A stretch of 44,171 bases of DNA. Source: Candidatus Foliamicus numerosus. Its GTDB lineage: Bacteria > Pseudomonadota > Gammaproteobacteria > Steroidobacterales > Foliamicaceae. A program made the position numbers and the translations under genes. The DNA lies in contig JAPYNE010000049.1 in assembly GCA_028285945.1 (NCBI GenBank), positions 1 to 44,171 on the forward strand, read 5' to 3'. This document shows positions 32,613 through 41,812 of this stretch, piece after piece. The notes beneath the pieces are model-generated. The model did not search any database, had not been told where the DNA came from, and saw nothing but the letters and a program-made list of their open reading frames with translations. Within the stretch, counting starts at the first letter, position 1, and each line of letters starts with the position of its first letter.

Positions 32613-34967
32613 GTGCTGCCGCTGGGCATTGCGTGGCTCGCCGGCGTGTGCTTGGCGCTGCTGGTGCTGCCCCCGCCGGCCGATCCGGCGCTGATCGCGG
32701 CGCTTCTTGGTCTCGGGGCGCTTTGCGCCTGGCGCCTGCGCGCCTCGCTGCTGGGCATGGCGCTATTGGGGGGCGCCGTGTCCTTGTGGCTGGCCGATGC
32801 CCGCTTGCAGCAACGAATGCCGGACGCCGCCGGGCGCGTGGACCGCATCGTGACCGGAGTGGTTGACGAATTCCCGCGGATCAGTGGAGGCATTTGCCGC
32901 TTCCGTTTCCGGTTGATCGGCATGGAGGATGCCGGCCCGCCGCTCGAGCGCGTGCAGTTAACTTGGTACGACTGCCACGCGCCGCCTGAAGCCGGTGAGA
33001 CCTGGCGGCTGAAGGTTCGTTTGCGCGCGCCGCGCGGGTTGCACAACCCCGGCGGCTTCGATTACGAGCGCTGGGCGTTCCGCGAGAATCTTCATGCCAC
33101 GGGCTACGTTCGCCGGGAACTCGAACCGCGGCGTTTGGCCGGCTGCGAAAACGGCCCGCGGCTGCTGTGCCTGCGCGCGGACCTGCTGCGCAAGCTTGAA
33201 CTCTGGCTTGATGGGAATCCGGGGCTCAAGTACGTGATGGCCCTGTCCGCCGGGGCCAGGCACCGGCTTGGCGATGAGGACTGGGAGGTGCTGCGCCGCA
33301 CGGGCACCGCGCACTTGTTCGCCATTTCCGGCCTGCATGTGGGCGTGGTTGCTTGGTTCGCTTGGCTGTTGGGCGCGGCACTGGGGCGGCTTGCCCAGCG
33401 CGTTGTTGATCGGTTAAAGCCCCGCTATCCGGCCGCCGCGCTTTCCTTTCTGGCTGCCTTCAGCTACGCGGCATTGGCGGGATTTGCGGTATCTACGGTG
33501 CGCAGCCTGGCCATGATTACGGCGATCCTCGTTTTCACGCAACTGCGCCGCCGCGGCGGGTTCTCGGCGGCACTGGGCGCGGCCTTGCTGGTGGTGCTGG
33601 TGCCGGACCCCTTTGCCGTGCTTTCGGCAGGCTTCTGGCTGAGCTTCGGCGCTGTGGGGCTTTTGGCGCTAAGCGTGCTGGGCCTGCGCGACCCGGACCG
33701 CAATGCAGGCGGCTTCGGAGCCGCCGCCTCGGGCTGGATGCGCCGGCTGGCGGCGGCGCAGTGGCGCATTACCTTGGGCCTGGCACCGCTTCTGCTGGCG
33801 TTCTTCGGCGAAGTGTCGCTGATCGGCGCGGGGGCCAACCTGGTGGCTATCCCCCTGTTCTCCCTGCTTATCGTGCCTGGCTTGCTGGCGTCGATGCTGC
33901 TGGCCCTGCTGTGGCCCCCGCCGGGGGTGTTTCTGCTGGCTGCGGGCGGCAGTCTGCTGGATGGCCTGATGTCCTTTCTGGGCGAGCTGTCGAGTTTCGA
34001 GTGGGCTGCTTGGACACCCCCGGACCTCGGCCTGCTGCCCGCGCTTCTGGCGGTGCCGGGAATCGTCTGGCTTCTCGCGCCCCGACCCGCGCCGGCGCGC
34101 TGGGCCGCGCCCCTGCTTCTGCTGCCGGCGCTGCTGGGAACGGACCGCAACCAGCTTGAGGCCGATCTTGCGGTCACGGTGCTGGATGTGGGCCAGGGGC
34201 TCGCGGTCTTGTTGCAGGCGCCGGGTTACAACCTGCTATACGATGCCGGCCCGCGCTATTCGTCCAGCGATGCGGGCGACAGCGTGGTGGCGCCGGCGCT
34301 GGCCGCGCTGGGCGTTCGGCGCCTGCATGCCATGGTGATATCGCATGGTGACAACGATCATGCAGGCGGCGCGGCCAGCGTGCTGGCCTTGCATCCGGAG
34401 GCGGAGTTGATTGCGCCGGATCGGTACGGCCTGCCGGCAAGGCGTTACCGGCGCTGCGAAGCAGGCTCAGCCTGGGAGGCTGGCCAAGCGCGGTTCAGCA
34501 TATTGAGCCCCGGGCGGGATGCGCTAGGGCAGGGCAATAATTCCTCCTGCGTCGTGGTTGTGGAGGCCGGGCGCGCCCGGGTGCTGCTGCCGGGCGATCT
34601 GGAAGCTTCGGGAGAGGCGCGGCTGTCCAGGTCCATCCCCGGCGGGCCGTTCGATTTGCTGCTCTCGCCCCACCACGGCAGCGCCAGTTCGTCGTCGTCC
34701 GGGTTTGTGGCGGCGACCCGGCCGCGCTTCGTGGTCCACTCCACCGGCTTTTTCAATCAATGGGGATTCCCGCGCCCGGATGTGGCGGCCCGCTGGGCGC
34801 AGGCGGGCGCGCAGCAGTGGAGCACCGGGGCCAGCGGCGCACTGCGCTTTGAGGCGCGGGAAGGCGGTGCGCTTGAGTTGACCACTGAATGGCGCCGCGA
34901 CCGGGCGCGCCTGTGGACCTTTGCCCCGCCGCCTGCTGTTGCCTCAAATCCCGCGCCGGACGGGTAA
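32613..34967 (+). CDS. comEC: DNA internalization competence protein ComEC/Rec2
   Basis: A 784-residue inner-membrane channel for single-stranded DNA uptake. The N-terminus has hydrophobic helices and a DUF4131-like soluble segment. The competence domain follows (FAISGLHVGVVAWFAWLL, then SFLAAFSYAALAGF, STVRSLAMI) with about ten membrane helices. A C-terminal metallo-beta-lactamase-like domain starts VTVLDVGQGLAVLL and has ISHGDNDHAGG (H578, D580, D582, H583). The start is GTG at 32613 with GAGGG 8 bases upstream. The gene is intact, so natural transformation is possible if pilus genes exist elsewhere. It lies between lolD and msbA, as in Pseudomonas. Confidence 0.95.
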   Translation: MLPLGIAWLAGVCLALLVLPPPADPALIAALLGLGALCAWRLRASLLGMALLGGAVSLWLADARLQQRMPDAAGRVDRIVTGVVDEFPRISGGICRFRFRLIGMEDAGPPLERVQLTWYDCHAPPEAGETWRLKVRLRAPRGLHNPGGFDYERWAFRENLHATGYVRRELEPRRLAGCENGPRLLCLRADLLRKLELWLDGNPGLKYVMALSAGARHRLGDEDWEVLRRTGTAHLFAISGLHVGVVAWFAWLLGAALGRLAQRVVDRLKPRYPAAALSFLAAFSYAALAGFAVSTVRSLAMITAILVFTQLRRRGGFSAALGAALLVVLVPDPFAVLSAGFWLSFGAVGLLALSVLGLRDPDRNAGGFGAAASGWMRRLAAAQWRITLGLAPLLLAFFGEVSLIGAGANLVAIPLFSLLIVPGLLASMLLALLWPPPGVFLLAAGGSLLDGLMSFLGELSSFEWAAWTPPDLGLLPALLAVPGIVWLLAPRPAPARWAAPLLLLPALLGTDRNQLEADLAVTVLDVGQGLAVLLQAPGYNLLYDAGPRYSSSDAGDSVVAPALAALGVRRLHAMVISHGDNDHAGGAASVLALHPEAELIAPDRYGLPARRYRRCEAGSAWEAGQARFSILSPGRDALGQGNNSSCVVVVEAGRARVLLPGDLEASGEARLSRSIPGGPFDLLLSPHHGSASSSSSGFVAATRPRFVVHSTGFFNQWGFPRPDVAARWAQAGAQQWSTGASGALRFEAREGGALELTTEWRRDRARLWTFAPPPAVASNPAPDG

Positions 34968-34976
34968 ACTCGAAGC

Positions 34977-36743
34977 ATGCGTCGGGACACTCCCATGAAA
35001 CGCCTCGCGGCGCTGGCCGGCGGCCACTGGCGCGGTTTTGTGCTGGCGGTGCTGGCCATGGCGGTGTTTGCCGGCACGGAAATCGGGTTCGCATTCGCCG
35101 TGGAGCGCTTGACCGCGCTGTTGGGCGACGCGTCGGGGCCTTGGGACCGATGGTTGCCGGTGGGTGTGCTGGGGCTGTTCCTAGTGCGCGGCATGGCCGG
35201 CTTCGTGTCGGCTTGGCAGCTCGGGCGGATCGGCCGTTCGGTGGTTGGCCGCATGAGGGAAATGCTGTTTGAGCGATTCCTGCGGATGCCGGTGCGCAGC
35301 ATGGAGCAGCGCCCCCGGGCCGAACTGCTCTCGCGCATGCTGTACGATGCGGAACAGGTGGCGGATGCCTCGTCCACCGTCATCACCACTGTCGTTCGCG
35401 ACAGCCTTACCGTGCTGGGGCTGATGGCCTACATGGTCTATGCCAGCGCCGGCCTTTCGGCGGTAGTGTTCGTTGTGGCGCCCCTCATTGCGCTTACCGC
35501 GCGCGTCCTGTCTAGGCATTTTCGGCGCTACAGCGCCCGCATACAGGAAAACATGGGCGAAGTGTCCCGGATCACCGACGAAGCTTTGCGGGGCCATAGA
35601 ATCATCAAGGTTTTCGGAGGATCGTTGCGGGAGCGCGAGCGGTTCTCGGGCGCCAACGAGAACAACAAGCGCCTGCATCTGAAGCTGGTCATGGCGCGCG
35701 CCGGCGGTGATGGGCTGACCATGCTTCTGGCGGCCGTGGGCGTTGCTTCGGTGGCTTGGTTTGTGGCCCGCTACTCCGCTGCCGGCGGGCTTGAGATAGA
35801 AAAATTCACCGGGTTCATGGCCGCGATGCTGTTGCTGATGACGCCGCTTAAGCATCTGACCAATGTGAACGCCGCCCTGCAGCGGGGCCTGGCTGCCGCC
35901 ACCTCGGTTTTCGGGCTGCTGGACAGCCCGGTGGAGCTGGACAGGGCGCGCGTGGATGAGCGGCGCCTGCCCGCCCGCGCCACGGGCCGGCTGGAGTTCG
36001 TCAATGTGGCGTTTTCCTATGAATCCGGCGGAGCAGCGGCCTTGCGCGATATCAACTTGGAGATCGAGCCCGGCCAGCGGGTGGCGATCGTGGGGCGGTC
36101 GGGCAGCGGGAAATCCACGCTGGTGAGCTTGATTCCGCGATTCTTCGAGCCGGATTCCGGAAAGCTGCTGCTGGACGGCAGGCCGCTCGCCGAATGGCCT
36201 TTAACAGCGCTGCGCGAACAGATTGCGCTGGTGACTCAGGACGTGATGCTCTTTAACGACACGCTGGCCAACAACATTGCCTATGGCGCTTTGGCGGGCG
36301 CCGAGCCGCAAGCGGTGGAGGCCGCGGCCCGCGCGGCCCACGTGATGGAGTTTGTGGCAACGCGCCGCGAAGGGCTGGATGCCTTGGTGGGCGAGGGCGG
36401 CATCAGCCTTTCGGGCGGCGAGCGGCAGCGCGTGGCCATCGCCCGCGCGCTCCTGAAGGATGCTCCGGTGTTGATTCTCGACGAAGCCACTTCGGCGCTG
36501 GACAGCCGCTCCGAAAGTCATGTGCAGGAGGCCCTGGACCGATTGATGCGTGGCCGGACCACGCTGGTGATCGCCCATCGCCTTAGCACCATCGAACATG
36601 CCGACCGGATCGTGGTTCTGGAGCGCGGCAGGATCGTGGAAAGCGGGCCGCACGCCGGATTGCTGGCGCGCGACGGACATTACGCCAGCCTTTACCGGCT
36701 CCAATTCCGCGGCCATTCACCGCATGGCGCCCGCAGGCCTTAG
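34977..36743 (+). CDS. msbA: Lipid A export ATP-binding/permease protein MsbA
   Basis: A 588-residue half-transporter that flips core lipid A across the inner membrane as a homodimer. Six membrane helices take up residues to about 320. The nucleotide domain has Walker A GRSGSGKST (374-382), Q-loop LVTQDVMLFNDTLANNIAYG, signature ISLSGGERQRVAIARALL and Walker B VLILDEATSALD; the H-loop is VIAHRLST. The ATG at 34977 gives the best length match (E. coli 582); an ATG at 34995 is also possible and neither has a clear ribosome site. lpxK begins one base after the stop, and comEC ends 9 bp before. Confidence 0.95.
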   Translation: MRRDTPMKRLAALAGGHWRGFVLAVLAMAVFAGTEIGFAFAVERLTALLGDASGPWDRWLPVGVLGLFLVRGMAGFVSAWQLGRIGRSVVGRMREMLFERFLRMPVRSMEQRPRAELLSRMLYDAEQVADASSTVITTVVRDSLTVLGLMAYMVYASAGLSAVVFVVAPLIALTARVLSRHFRRYSARIQENMGEVSRITDEALRGHRIIKVFGGSLRERERFSGANENNKRLHLKLVMARAGGDGLTMLLAAVGVASVAWFVARYSAAGGLEIEKFTGFMAAMLLLMTPLKHLTNVNAALQRGLAAATSVFGLLDSPVELDRARVDERRLPARATGRLEFVNVAFSYESGGAAALRDINLEIEPGQRVAIVGRSGSGKSTLVSLIPRFFEPDSGKLLLDGRPLAEWPLTALREQIALVTQDVMLFNDTLANNIAYGALAGAEPQAVEAAARAAHVMEFVATRREGLDALVGEGGISLSGGERQRVAIARALLKDAPVLILDEATSALDSRSESHVQEALDRLMRGRTTLVIAHRLSTIEHADRIVVLERGRIVESGPHAGLLARDGHYASLYRLQFRGHSPHGARRP

Positions 36744-36744
36744 C

Positions 36745-37719
36745 ATGCCCGGGGCCTGGACGCGCCGCGGCTGGGCAAGCACTGTGCTGTGGCCGGCCGC
36801 GGCATTGTTTGGCACGGCCGTTGCGTTGCGGCGCGCCTGCTACCGCCGCGGCTGGTTGGCTTCCGTGCGCGCCGGCGCGCCCGTGGTGGTGATCGGCAAT
36901 ATCAGCGTGGGCGGCACCGGAAAGACCCCGATGACCGGATGGCTGGCCGACAGGCTCGTCAGAGCCGGCCGGATTCCGGCCATCGTCAGCCGGGGCTATG
37001 CCGGCAGGCGCCAGACCGTGCCGGTGCGGGTGGCTCCGGGCTCCGACGCGGCGGAGGTGGGCGATGAGCCGGTCATGCTCGCGCAGCAGGCCGGTTGCCC
37101 GGTGTGGGTTTGCGTTGACCGGGCGCGGGCGGCGCTCAAGGCGGCGGAAGAGGGGGCGGAGTTGATCCTGTCGGATGACGGCCTTCAGCACTACCGTATG
37201 GCGCGCGACTTGGAATTTTGCGTCATCGACGGCGGGCGCGGGCTGGGAAACGGCCGGCTGCTTCCCGCCGGGCCGTTGCGCGAGCCCGCCCGGCGTCTGG
37301 CGGAAGTCGATGAGGTGCTTGTTCAAGGCGCGCCCGGCGAATTCCGGGGGCTGGGATTTGAGCTGCGAATCGATCACGCGGTGCCGCTGGGCGGGACGGG
37401 GCGGCGTTCCCTTGAAGAGTTTGCCGGCCAAAAAGTCTTGGCGCTGGCTGGCATCGGGGCGCCGGAACGCTTCCATGCGGCGCTTCAATCCGCAGGTCTC
37501 GACGTGGTGCCGGCGCCGGTTCCCGATCACGGCCGCACGGCCTTGGACAAGTTGCTGGCGCAAGGGCTGCCTGTGCTGATGACGGCCAAGGATGCCGTAA
37601 AGTACCCCGGCGTTTCGGCGGACAACCTCTGGTGGGTGCCGGCGCACGTGGTGATGTCCGAAACCTCGGCGAAGAAGATCCTTGGGCATGTTCTCGGGTT
37701 GCTGGGCAGAGGAAATTGA
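36745..37719 (+). CDS. lpxK: Tetraacyldisaccharide 4'-kinase LpxK
   Basis: A 324-residue inner-membrane kinase that adds the 4'-phosphate to the lipid A disaccharide. An N-terminal membrane-associated helix (STVLWPAAALFGTAVALRRACY) precedes the P-loop GNISVGGTGKTP (starting at residue 51). ILSDDGLQHYRMARDLE and DGGRGLGNGRLLPAGPLREP are family motifs. The ATG at 36745 matches the usual start; an ATG at 36724 inside msbA would add seven residues. The stop overlaps the kdsB start, so translation is coupled. Confidence 0.95.
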   Translation: MPGAWTRRGWASTVLWPAAALFGTAVALRRACYRRGWLASVRAGAPVVVIGNISVGGTGKTPMTGWLADRLVRAGRIPAIVSRGYAGRRQTVPVRVAPGSDAAEVGDEPVMLAQQAGCPVWVCVDRARAALKAAEEGAELILSDDGLQHYRMARDLEFCVIDGGRGLGNGRLLPAGPLREPARRLAEVDEVLVQGAPGEFRGLGFELRIDHAVPLGGTGRRSLEEFAGQKVLALAGIGAPERFHAALQSAGLDVVPAPVPDHGRTALDKLLAQGLPVLMTAKDAVKYPGVSADNLWWVPAHVVMSETSAKKILGHVLGLLGRGN

Positions 37720-38453
37720 AGGCCGGCTTTCATATCGTGATACCCGCGCGCCATGCGTCGAGCAGGCTTCCGGGCAAGCCCCTGAGGTCCTTGGCGGGGC
37801 GGCCCCTGATTGAGCATGTGTACAGGCGGGCCGAGTCTGCCGGGGCCCGGTCCGTTAGCGTTGCCAGCGATGACGAAAGGGTGTGCCGCTGTGTGCGGGA
37901 TTTCGGCGGAACGGCGCTTTTGACCTCGCCTGATCACGCCTCCGGTTCGGACCGCGTGGCGGAGGCGGCCGAGGCCTTGGGCCTGGGGCCGCGCGATGTG
38001 GTGGTTAATCTGCAGGGCGATGCGCCGCTGATCGAGCCGGCCGATATTCGCGCCGTGGCGGCCCGTGCCTTGGGCAGCGACCTTGCCACCTTGGCTTCGC
38101 CGCTGCCGGATCCCGCGCAGGCCGCCGACCCTAACGTGGTGAAGGTGGTTCTGGACGCCGAGGGCCGCGCCCTTTATTTCAGCCGCGCGGCGATTCCCGC
38201 TAGGCATCCGCTGACCGGCGCCCGGCCGGTCTATTGGCGCCATACCGGCTTGTATGCCTACCGTTTTTCGGTTCTCAAGCGGCTCACCGCTGAGCCGCAG
38301 TGCGAATTGGAACGCAGCGAGGGCCTGGAGCAGCTGCGGGCCCTGTGGCTGGGCATGGAGATTGCGGTGGAATGCGCGCATTCGCCACCCGGCCCGGAAG
38401 TCGATACCCCCGAAGATTTGCTTCGCGTGGAGCGCCTGTTGCTCTCCTTGTAA
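37716..38453 (+). CDS. kdsB: 3-deoxy-manno-octulosonate cytidylyltransferase
   Basis: A 245-residue enzyme that activates Kdo with CTP to CMP-Kdo for the LPS inner core. Motifs: IVIPARHASSRLPGKPL at the N-terminus, VNLQGDAPLIEP with the metal-binding aspartate, RHTGLYAYR and SEGLEQLRALW. The TTG at 37716 overlaps the lpxK stop and has AGGA close upstream; it is the only start codon near the conserved IVIPAR, since no ATG is available. The family is about 248-254 residues long, so the length fits. It ends the comEC-msbA-lpxK-kdsB run; a small ORF overlaps its stop codon. Confidence 0.95.
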   Translation: MKAGFHIVIPARHASSRLPGKPLRSLAGRPLIEHVYRRAESAGARSVSVASDDERVCRCVRDFGGTALLTSPDHASGSDRVAEAAEALGLGPRDVVVNLQGDAPLIEPADIRAVAARALGSDLATLASPLPDPAQAADPNVVKVVLDAEGRALYFSRAAIPARHPLTGARPVYWRHTGLYAYRFSVLKRLTAEPQCELERSEGLEQLRALWLGMEIAVECAHSPPGPEVDTPEDLLRVERLLLSL

Positions 38454-38581
38454 TGCTTTCCGATTCCCGCATCCCTGCACCCGGCGAGGTCATCCATGTC
38501 GGCTATGCCAAGGCCATGGGCGTGGACATGCGCGTTTCGCACTGGCAGCCGGACGGCTGGCTTAGCGCCGAAGTCGCCTAG
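38453..38581 (+). CDS. Hypothetical 42-aa protein downstream of kdsB (putative)
   Basis: The ATG overlaps the kdsB stop (TAATG), a typical re-initiation arrangement, and the stop lies against the rne stop on the other strand. The peptide starts LSDSRIPAPGEVIHVGYAKA and has no membrane segment or known motif. It may be real or chance; nothing but its position supports it. Confidence 0.3.
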   Translation: MLSDSRIPAPGEVIHVGYAKAMGVDMRVSHWQPDGWLSAEVA

Positions 38582-40572
38582 CCCGAACCCGGGCCGCCGC
38601 CTCCCGCCGGACGCCTGCGGCGTCGCCGCCGCCTTCGGCGCTGGGGCTGCGCCCCCCCTGCCTCCGGGGCATTGCCGCGTCTGGCCGGCGTCTCGCCCTG
38701 TCCTTTCGTCTTGCTCCTGGCTTGGCCTTGTTGCTTGGGCGGGCTTCCCTTGGGCTTTCGCCGTGAACGGCTGCGTTGCGGGGCCTTGCGCTGCTGGGCG
38801 GGCGGTTCCTCAGGCTTGTTCTCTTCCTTGTTCTTGTCCAGGCCGAACAGGCGGGCGAAGAAGCCGGCCTTGGGCTTGGCCTTCTCGCTCTTGCCTTTGC
38901 TCCCGCTCCCGCTCCCGTTCTTGCTTTTACGCCCTTGCTTATTGCCAGCTTTGGGCTCCGGCTCCGGGGGGGCTGTATCGGGCAAGGCGCGTTCAACGGC
39001 TGGCTTTTCCGGAGGTTTCGCGGCACTGGGCTGAATCGCCGCCGCCGGCGCTTCCTTTACGGTGACCATTTCGTAGCTGGGCGCATCCTCTTCCGCCTCC
39101 TCCTTATCCCGGATCCGGCGCAGCAGGAATTCCGGAGTGTCCATCGCCGCGTTGGCCACCAGCACCGCGCTGATCCCGAATGCTTCCTCGATCTCGATCA
39201 ATGCGGACCGCTTTTCGTTGAGCAGAAAGTTGGCCACCACCACCGGCAACTCCGCCACGACTCTGGAGGTGCGCTCCTTGCCGGCTTCCTCGCTGATCAT
39301 GCGCAGGATATGCAGGCCCAGCGATTCCACGCCGCGGATGCGCCCGGTTCCCCCGCAGCGGGGGCAGGTCTCGTGGGTGGTGTCCACCAGCGATGTGCGC
39401 AAGCGCTGACGCGACATTTCCAAGATGCCGAAGCGTGATATCTGGCCGGTCTGGATCCGGGCCGGTTCGTTGCGTGTGGCCTGGCGCAGCCGTTCCTCCA
39501 CCTGCCGGTTGGAATTCGAGGAGCGCATGTCGATGAAATCGATCATGATGAGTCCCGACAAATCCCGAATCCGGCACTGGCGCGCTATTTCGTCGGCCGC
39601 CTCCAGGTTGGTCTGGAGCGCGGTCTGCTCAATATCGTCCCCGGAAGTGGCGCGAGCCGAATTGACATCCACGCAAATGCCCGCTTCGGGCTGATCGATG
39701 ATGATCTGCCCGCCCGAAGGGAGGTTCACCCGGCGGCGGTAGGCGGAATCGATCTGGCTTTCGATCTGGTAGCGGTTGAACAGCGGGCCGTCACCCTCGT
39801 GGTGCCGCAGCCGCTCTAGAAAGTGCGGCATGGTGTGCTTCATGAAATTGCGGATGTCGGTGTAGGCATGATCGTCATCCACTACGACTTCGCTGATCGA
39901 GTCGGAGAGATAGTCGCGAATCGCCCGCAGAATCACACTCGATTCCTGCACCACCAGAAACGGGCCGTCCTTATCGAAGACGGCGAGCTTGATGGCCTCC
40001 CAGGTCCGCAACTGGTTGTCGAGGTCCCACTGCAACTCCTCGGCGCTGCGGTCATGCCCCTGGGTGCGGACGATCACGCTCATCCCTTTGGGAACCGTCA
40101 GCTTGCCCAGCCGCTGCTGCACCGCTTGCCGCTCGTCGCCGCGCACTTGGCGGGACACGCCTCCGCTCCGCGGGTTGTTGGCGTTCAGAACCAGGTACCG
40201 GCCGGGCAGGGAAATGAGGGTGCTGAGCGCCGCGCCCTTGTTGTCGCGCTCGTCCTTTTCGACTTGCACCACAAGCTGCTGGCCCTCTGCGACCAGCTCG
40301 GCGATCTTCAGGCCCTTGCCTTGCTCCGGGTCTTTGCGGAAGTATTCGCGGGAGATGTTCTCAAGGGGCAGAAAGCCGTGGCGCTCCGCGCCGAAATCGA
40401 CAAAGGCCGCCTCCAGGCTGGGCTCTACGCGGGCAATGCGCCCTTTGTAGATATTGCCTTTTTTTTGTTCCTTTTCCCTGTGTTCAATGGCCAGGTCGTA
40501 GAGTTGCTGCCCATCGACCAGAGCAACGCGCACCTCTTCCTGCTGGGTGGCGTTTACGAGCATTCTTTTCAT
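38578..40572 (-). CDS. rne: Ribonuclease E/G family protein, short C-terminal form
   Basis: A 664-residue RNase E, the main single-strand endoribonuclease for mRNA decay and rRNA/tRNA processing. The S1 domain is at about 39-119 (KGNIYKGRIARVEPSLEAAFVDFG). The catalytic DNase I-like region has ICVDVNSARAT and MIDFIDM, whose aspartates bind magnesium. The zinc link is TCPRCGGTGRIRG, C403 and C406, as in E. coli (404, 407). After about residue 520 comes a low-complexity Lys/Pro/Ala tail of some 145 residues ending in an arginine run, far shorter than E. coli's 1061-residue protein. The ATG at 40572 gives the canonical KRMLVNATQQEEVRVAL; the frame is open upstream without similarity. It is divergent from rluC. 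Confidence 0.95.
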   Translation of the reverse strand: MKRMLVNATQQEEVRVALVDGQQLYDLAIEHREKEQKKGNIYKGRIARVEPSLEAAFVDFGAERHGFLPLENISREYFRKDPEQGKGLKIAELVAEGQQLVVQVEKDERDNKGAALSTLISLPGRYLVLNANNPRSGGVSRQVRGDERQAVQQRLGKLTVPKGMSVIVRTQGHDRSAEELQWDLDNQLRTWEAIKLAVFDKDGPFLVVQESSVILRAIRDYLSDSISEVVVDDDHAYTDIRNFMKHTMPHFLERLRHHEGDGPLFNRYQIESQIDSAYRRRVNLPSGGQIIIDQPEAGICVDVNSARATSGDDIEQTALQTNLEAADEIARQCRIRDLSGLIMIDFIDMRSSNSNRQVEERLRQATRNEPARIQTGQISRFGILEMSRQRLRTSLVDTTHETCPRCGGTGRIRGVESLGLHILRMISEEAGKERTSRVVAELPVVVANFLLNEKRSALIEIEEAFGISAVLVANAAMDTPEFLLRRIRDKEEAEEDAPSYEMVTVKEAPAAAIQPSAAKPPEKPAVERALPDTAPPEPEPKAGNKQGRKSKNGSGSGSKGKSEKAKPKAGFFARLFGLDKNKEENKPEEPPAQQRKAPQRSRSRRKPKGSPPKQQGQARSKTKGQGETPARRGNAPEAGGAQPQRRRRRRRRRRPAGGGGPGSG

Positions 40573-40852
40573 TGTGATTCGCGTCCTTGGTGGGGCGGAT
40601 CCACGCCGCAGCCAAGCCTTGCGCCGCGGTCGGGCCGCGCCGGCAGCACTGCGAATAAGGGTCATTCATCAGGGAATTCCTTCGGTTGTCAGCCAGGTTC
40701 AGGCACATACATCCGTTATGACCGGCGTTTCCCCGCCGTTTTTGGAAACAGGTTCGGCAACATTGCCGATTGCGCGGTTATCCGCGCTGGCGCTGGCATT
40801 CAGCGCTTGCGGCTACTATACCACGCGATGCCAGCGCGGCAGCGGCGAATCC
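40573..40852. promoter_or_regulatory. Divergent rne/rluC intergenic region
   Basis: This 280-bp gap separates rne from rluC. In E. coli the same gap carries the long rne leader through which RNase E controls its own mRNA. TACTATA at 40814-40820 can be read as a -10 box on either strand (TACTAT forward, TATAGT reverse); reverse use would give an rne leader of about 240 nt. No good -35 boxes are seen and I could not fold the leader. Confidence 0.35.
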
Positions 40853-41800
40853 ATGAAAGATAACATTCTGATCGTGTCGGAAGACGATGCCGGGCGCCGC
40901 TTGGACAATTTCCTGGCCGGCCGCTTGAAGCGCATGCGTCAATCGCGCGTGCATCGCATGATCCGCCGCGGGGAGGTGCGCGTGAATCGCGGTCGCGCGG
41001 CGTCGGGCCATCGCCTGCGCCGCGGCGACGAGGTTCGTTTGCCGCCGCATCTGGACCGCCGCCGCCCGCCGGCGCTGGCGGCTGCGCGCGCGCGTTGGAT
41101 CGAACAGTTCGTGGTGCATGAGGACGACTCCCTGCTGGTGCTCAACAAGCCCGCCGGACTGGCGGCTCATGCAGGGGGATCGGTGAGATTCGGGGCCGTG
41201 GAGCTGCTTCGGGCCGCGCGGCCCCGGGAACACTTCCTGCAACTGGCGCACCGCCTGGACCGCGCCACCAGCGGGCTGCTGGTGCTGGCCCGCAAGGCGC
41301 GCGCCTTGAGCGCGCTGCACCAGGCCTTCCGGGAGAATGAGGTCGAGAAAACCTATGCGGCGCTGCTCGCCGGATCTTGGCGCGGCGGCGAGCGCAAGGT
41401 GGACCTGCCCTTGGACCGATCGTTTCGCTCCGGCGGCGAGCGCCGGGTTCGGGTGGGATCGGGGCAGCCGGCAACAACCCGATTCAGGCCGCATCGCGGT
41501 TGGGACGAAGCCACCTTGGTAAGCGCGCTGCCGCTAACCGGGCGCACCCACCAGATTCGAGCGCACGCGGCGGCCATAGGGCATCCGGTGATGGGAGACG
41601 ACCGCTACGGGCGATCGACAACCGCGCTGGCTTCGCGCCTCGCGCTCCGGCGCCTGTTTCTGCATGCCCGGGAACTCCGCCTGCGGCACCCGGAGTCGGC
41701 CCGCAAGCTGCAGCTGCGCGCACCGTTGCCGGATGAATTGCAGGCATCGCTCAAGCGTCTGGGGCCACCTGAATTTGGTCGATCGGCGCGAAAAACATAG
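40853..41800 (+). CDS. rluC: 23S rRNA pseudouridine synthase, RluC type
   Basis: A 315-residue RluA-family synthase. RluC modifies 23S rRNA at U955, U2504 and U2580 in E. coli. An S4 domain comes first (RRLDNFLAGRLKRMRQSRVHRMIRRGEVRVN), then the catalytic HRLDRATSGLLVLAR with the aspartate at residue 136, YAALLAGSW, and TGRTHQIRAHAAAIGHPVMGDDRYG. Length (E. coli 319) and divergent position next to rne support RluC over RluD or RluA. The ATG at 40853 is the first in frame before the S4 domain. Confidence 0.92.
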   Translation: MKDNILIVSEDDAGRRLDNFLAGRLKRMRQSRVHRMIRRGEVRVNRGRAASGHRLRRGDEVRLPPHLDRRRPPALAAARARWIEQFVVHEDDSLLVLNKPAGLAAHAGGSVRFGAVELLRAARPREHFLQLAHRLDRATSGLLVLARKARALSALHQAFRENEVEKTYAALLAGSWRGGERKVDLPLDRSFRSGGERRVRVGSGQPATTRFRPHRGWDEATLVSALPLTGRTHQIRAHAAAIGHPVMGDDRYGRSTTALASRLALRRLFLHARELRLRHPESARKLQLRAPLPDELQASLKRLGPPEFGRSARKT

Positions 41801-41812
41801 AATACTAGGCTT

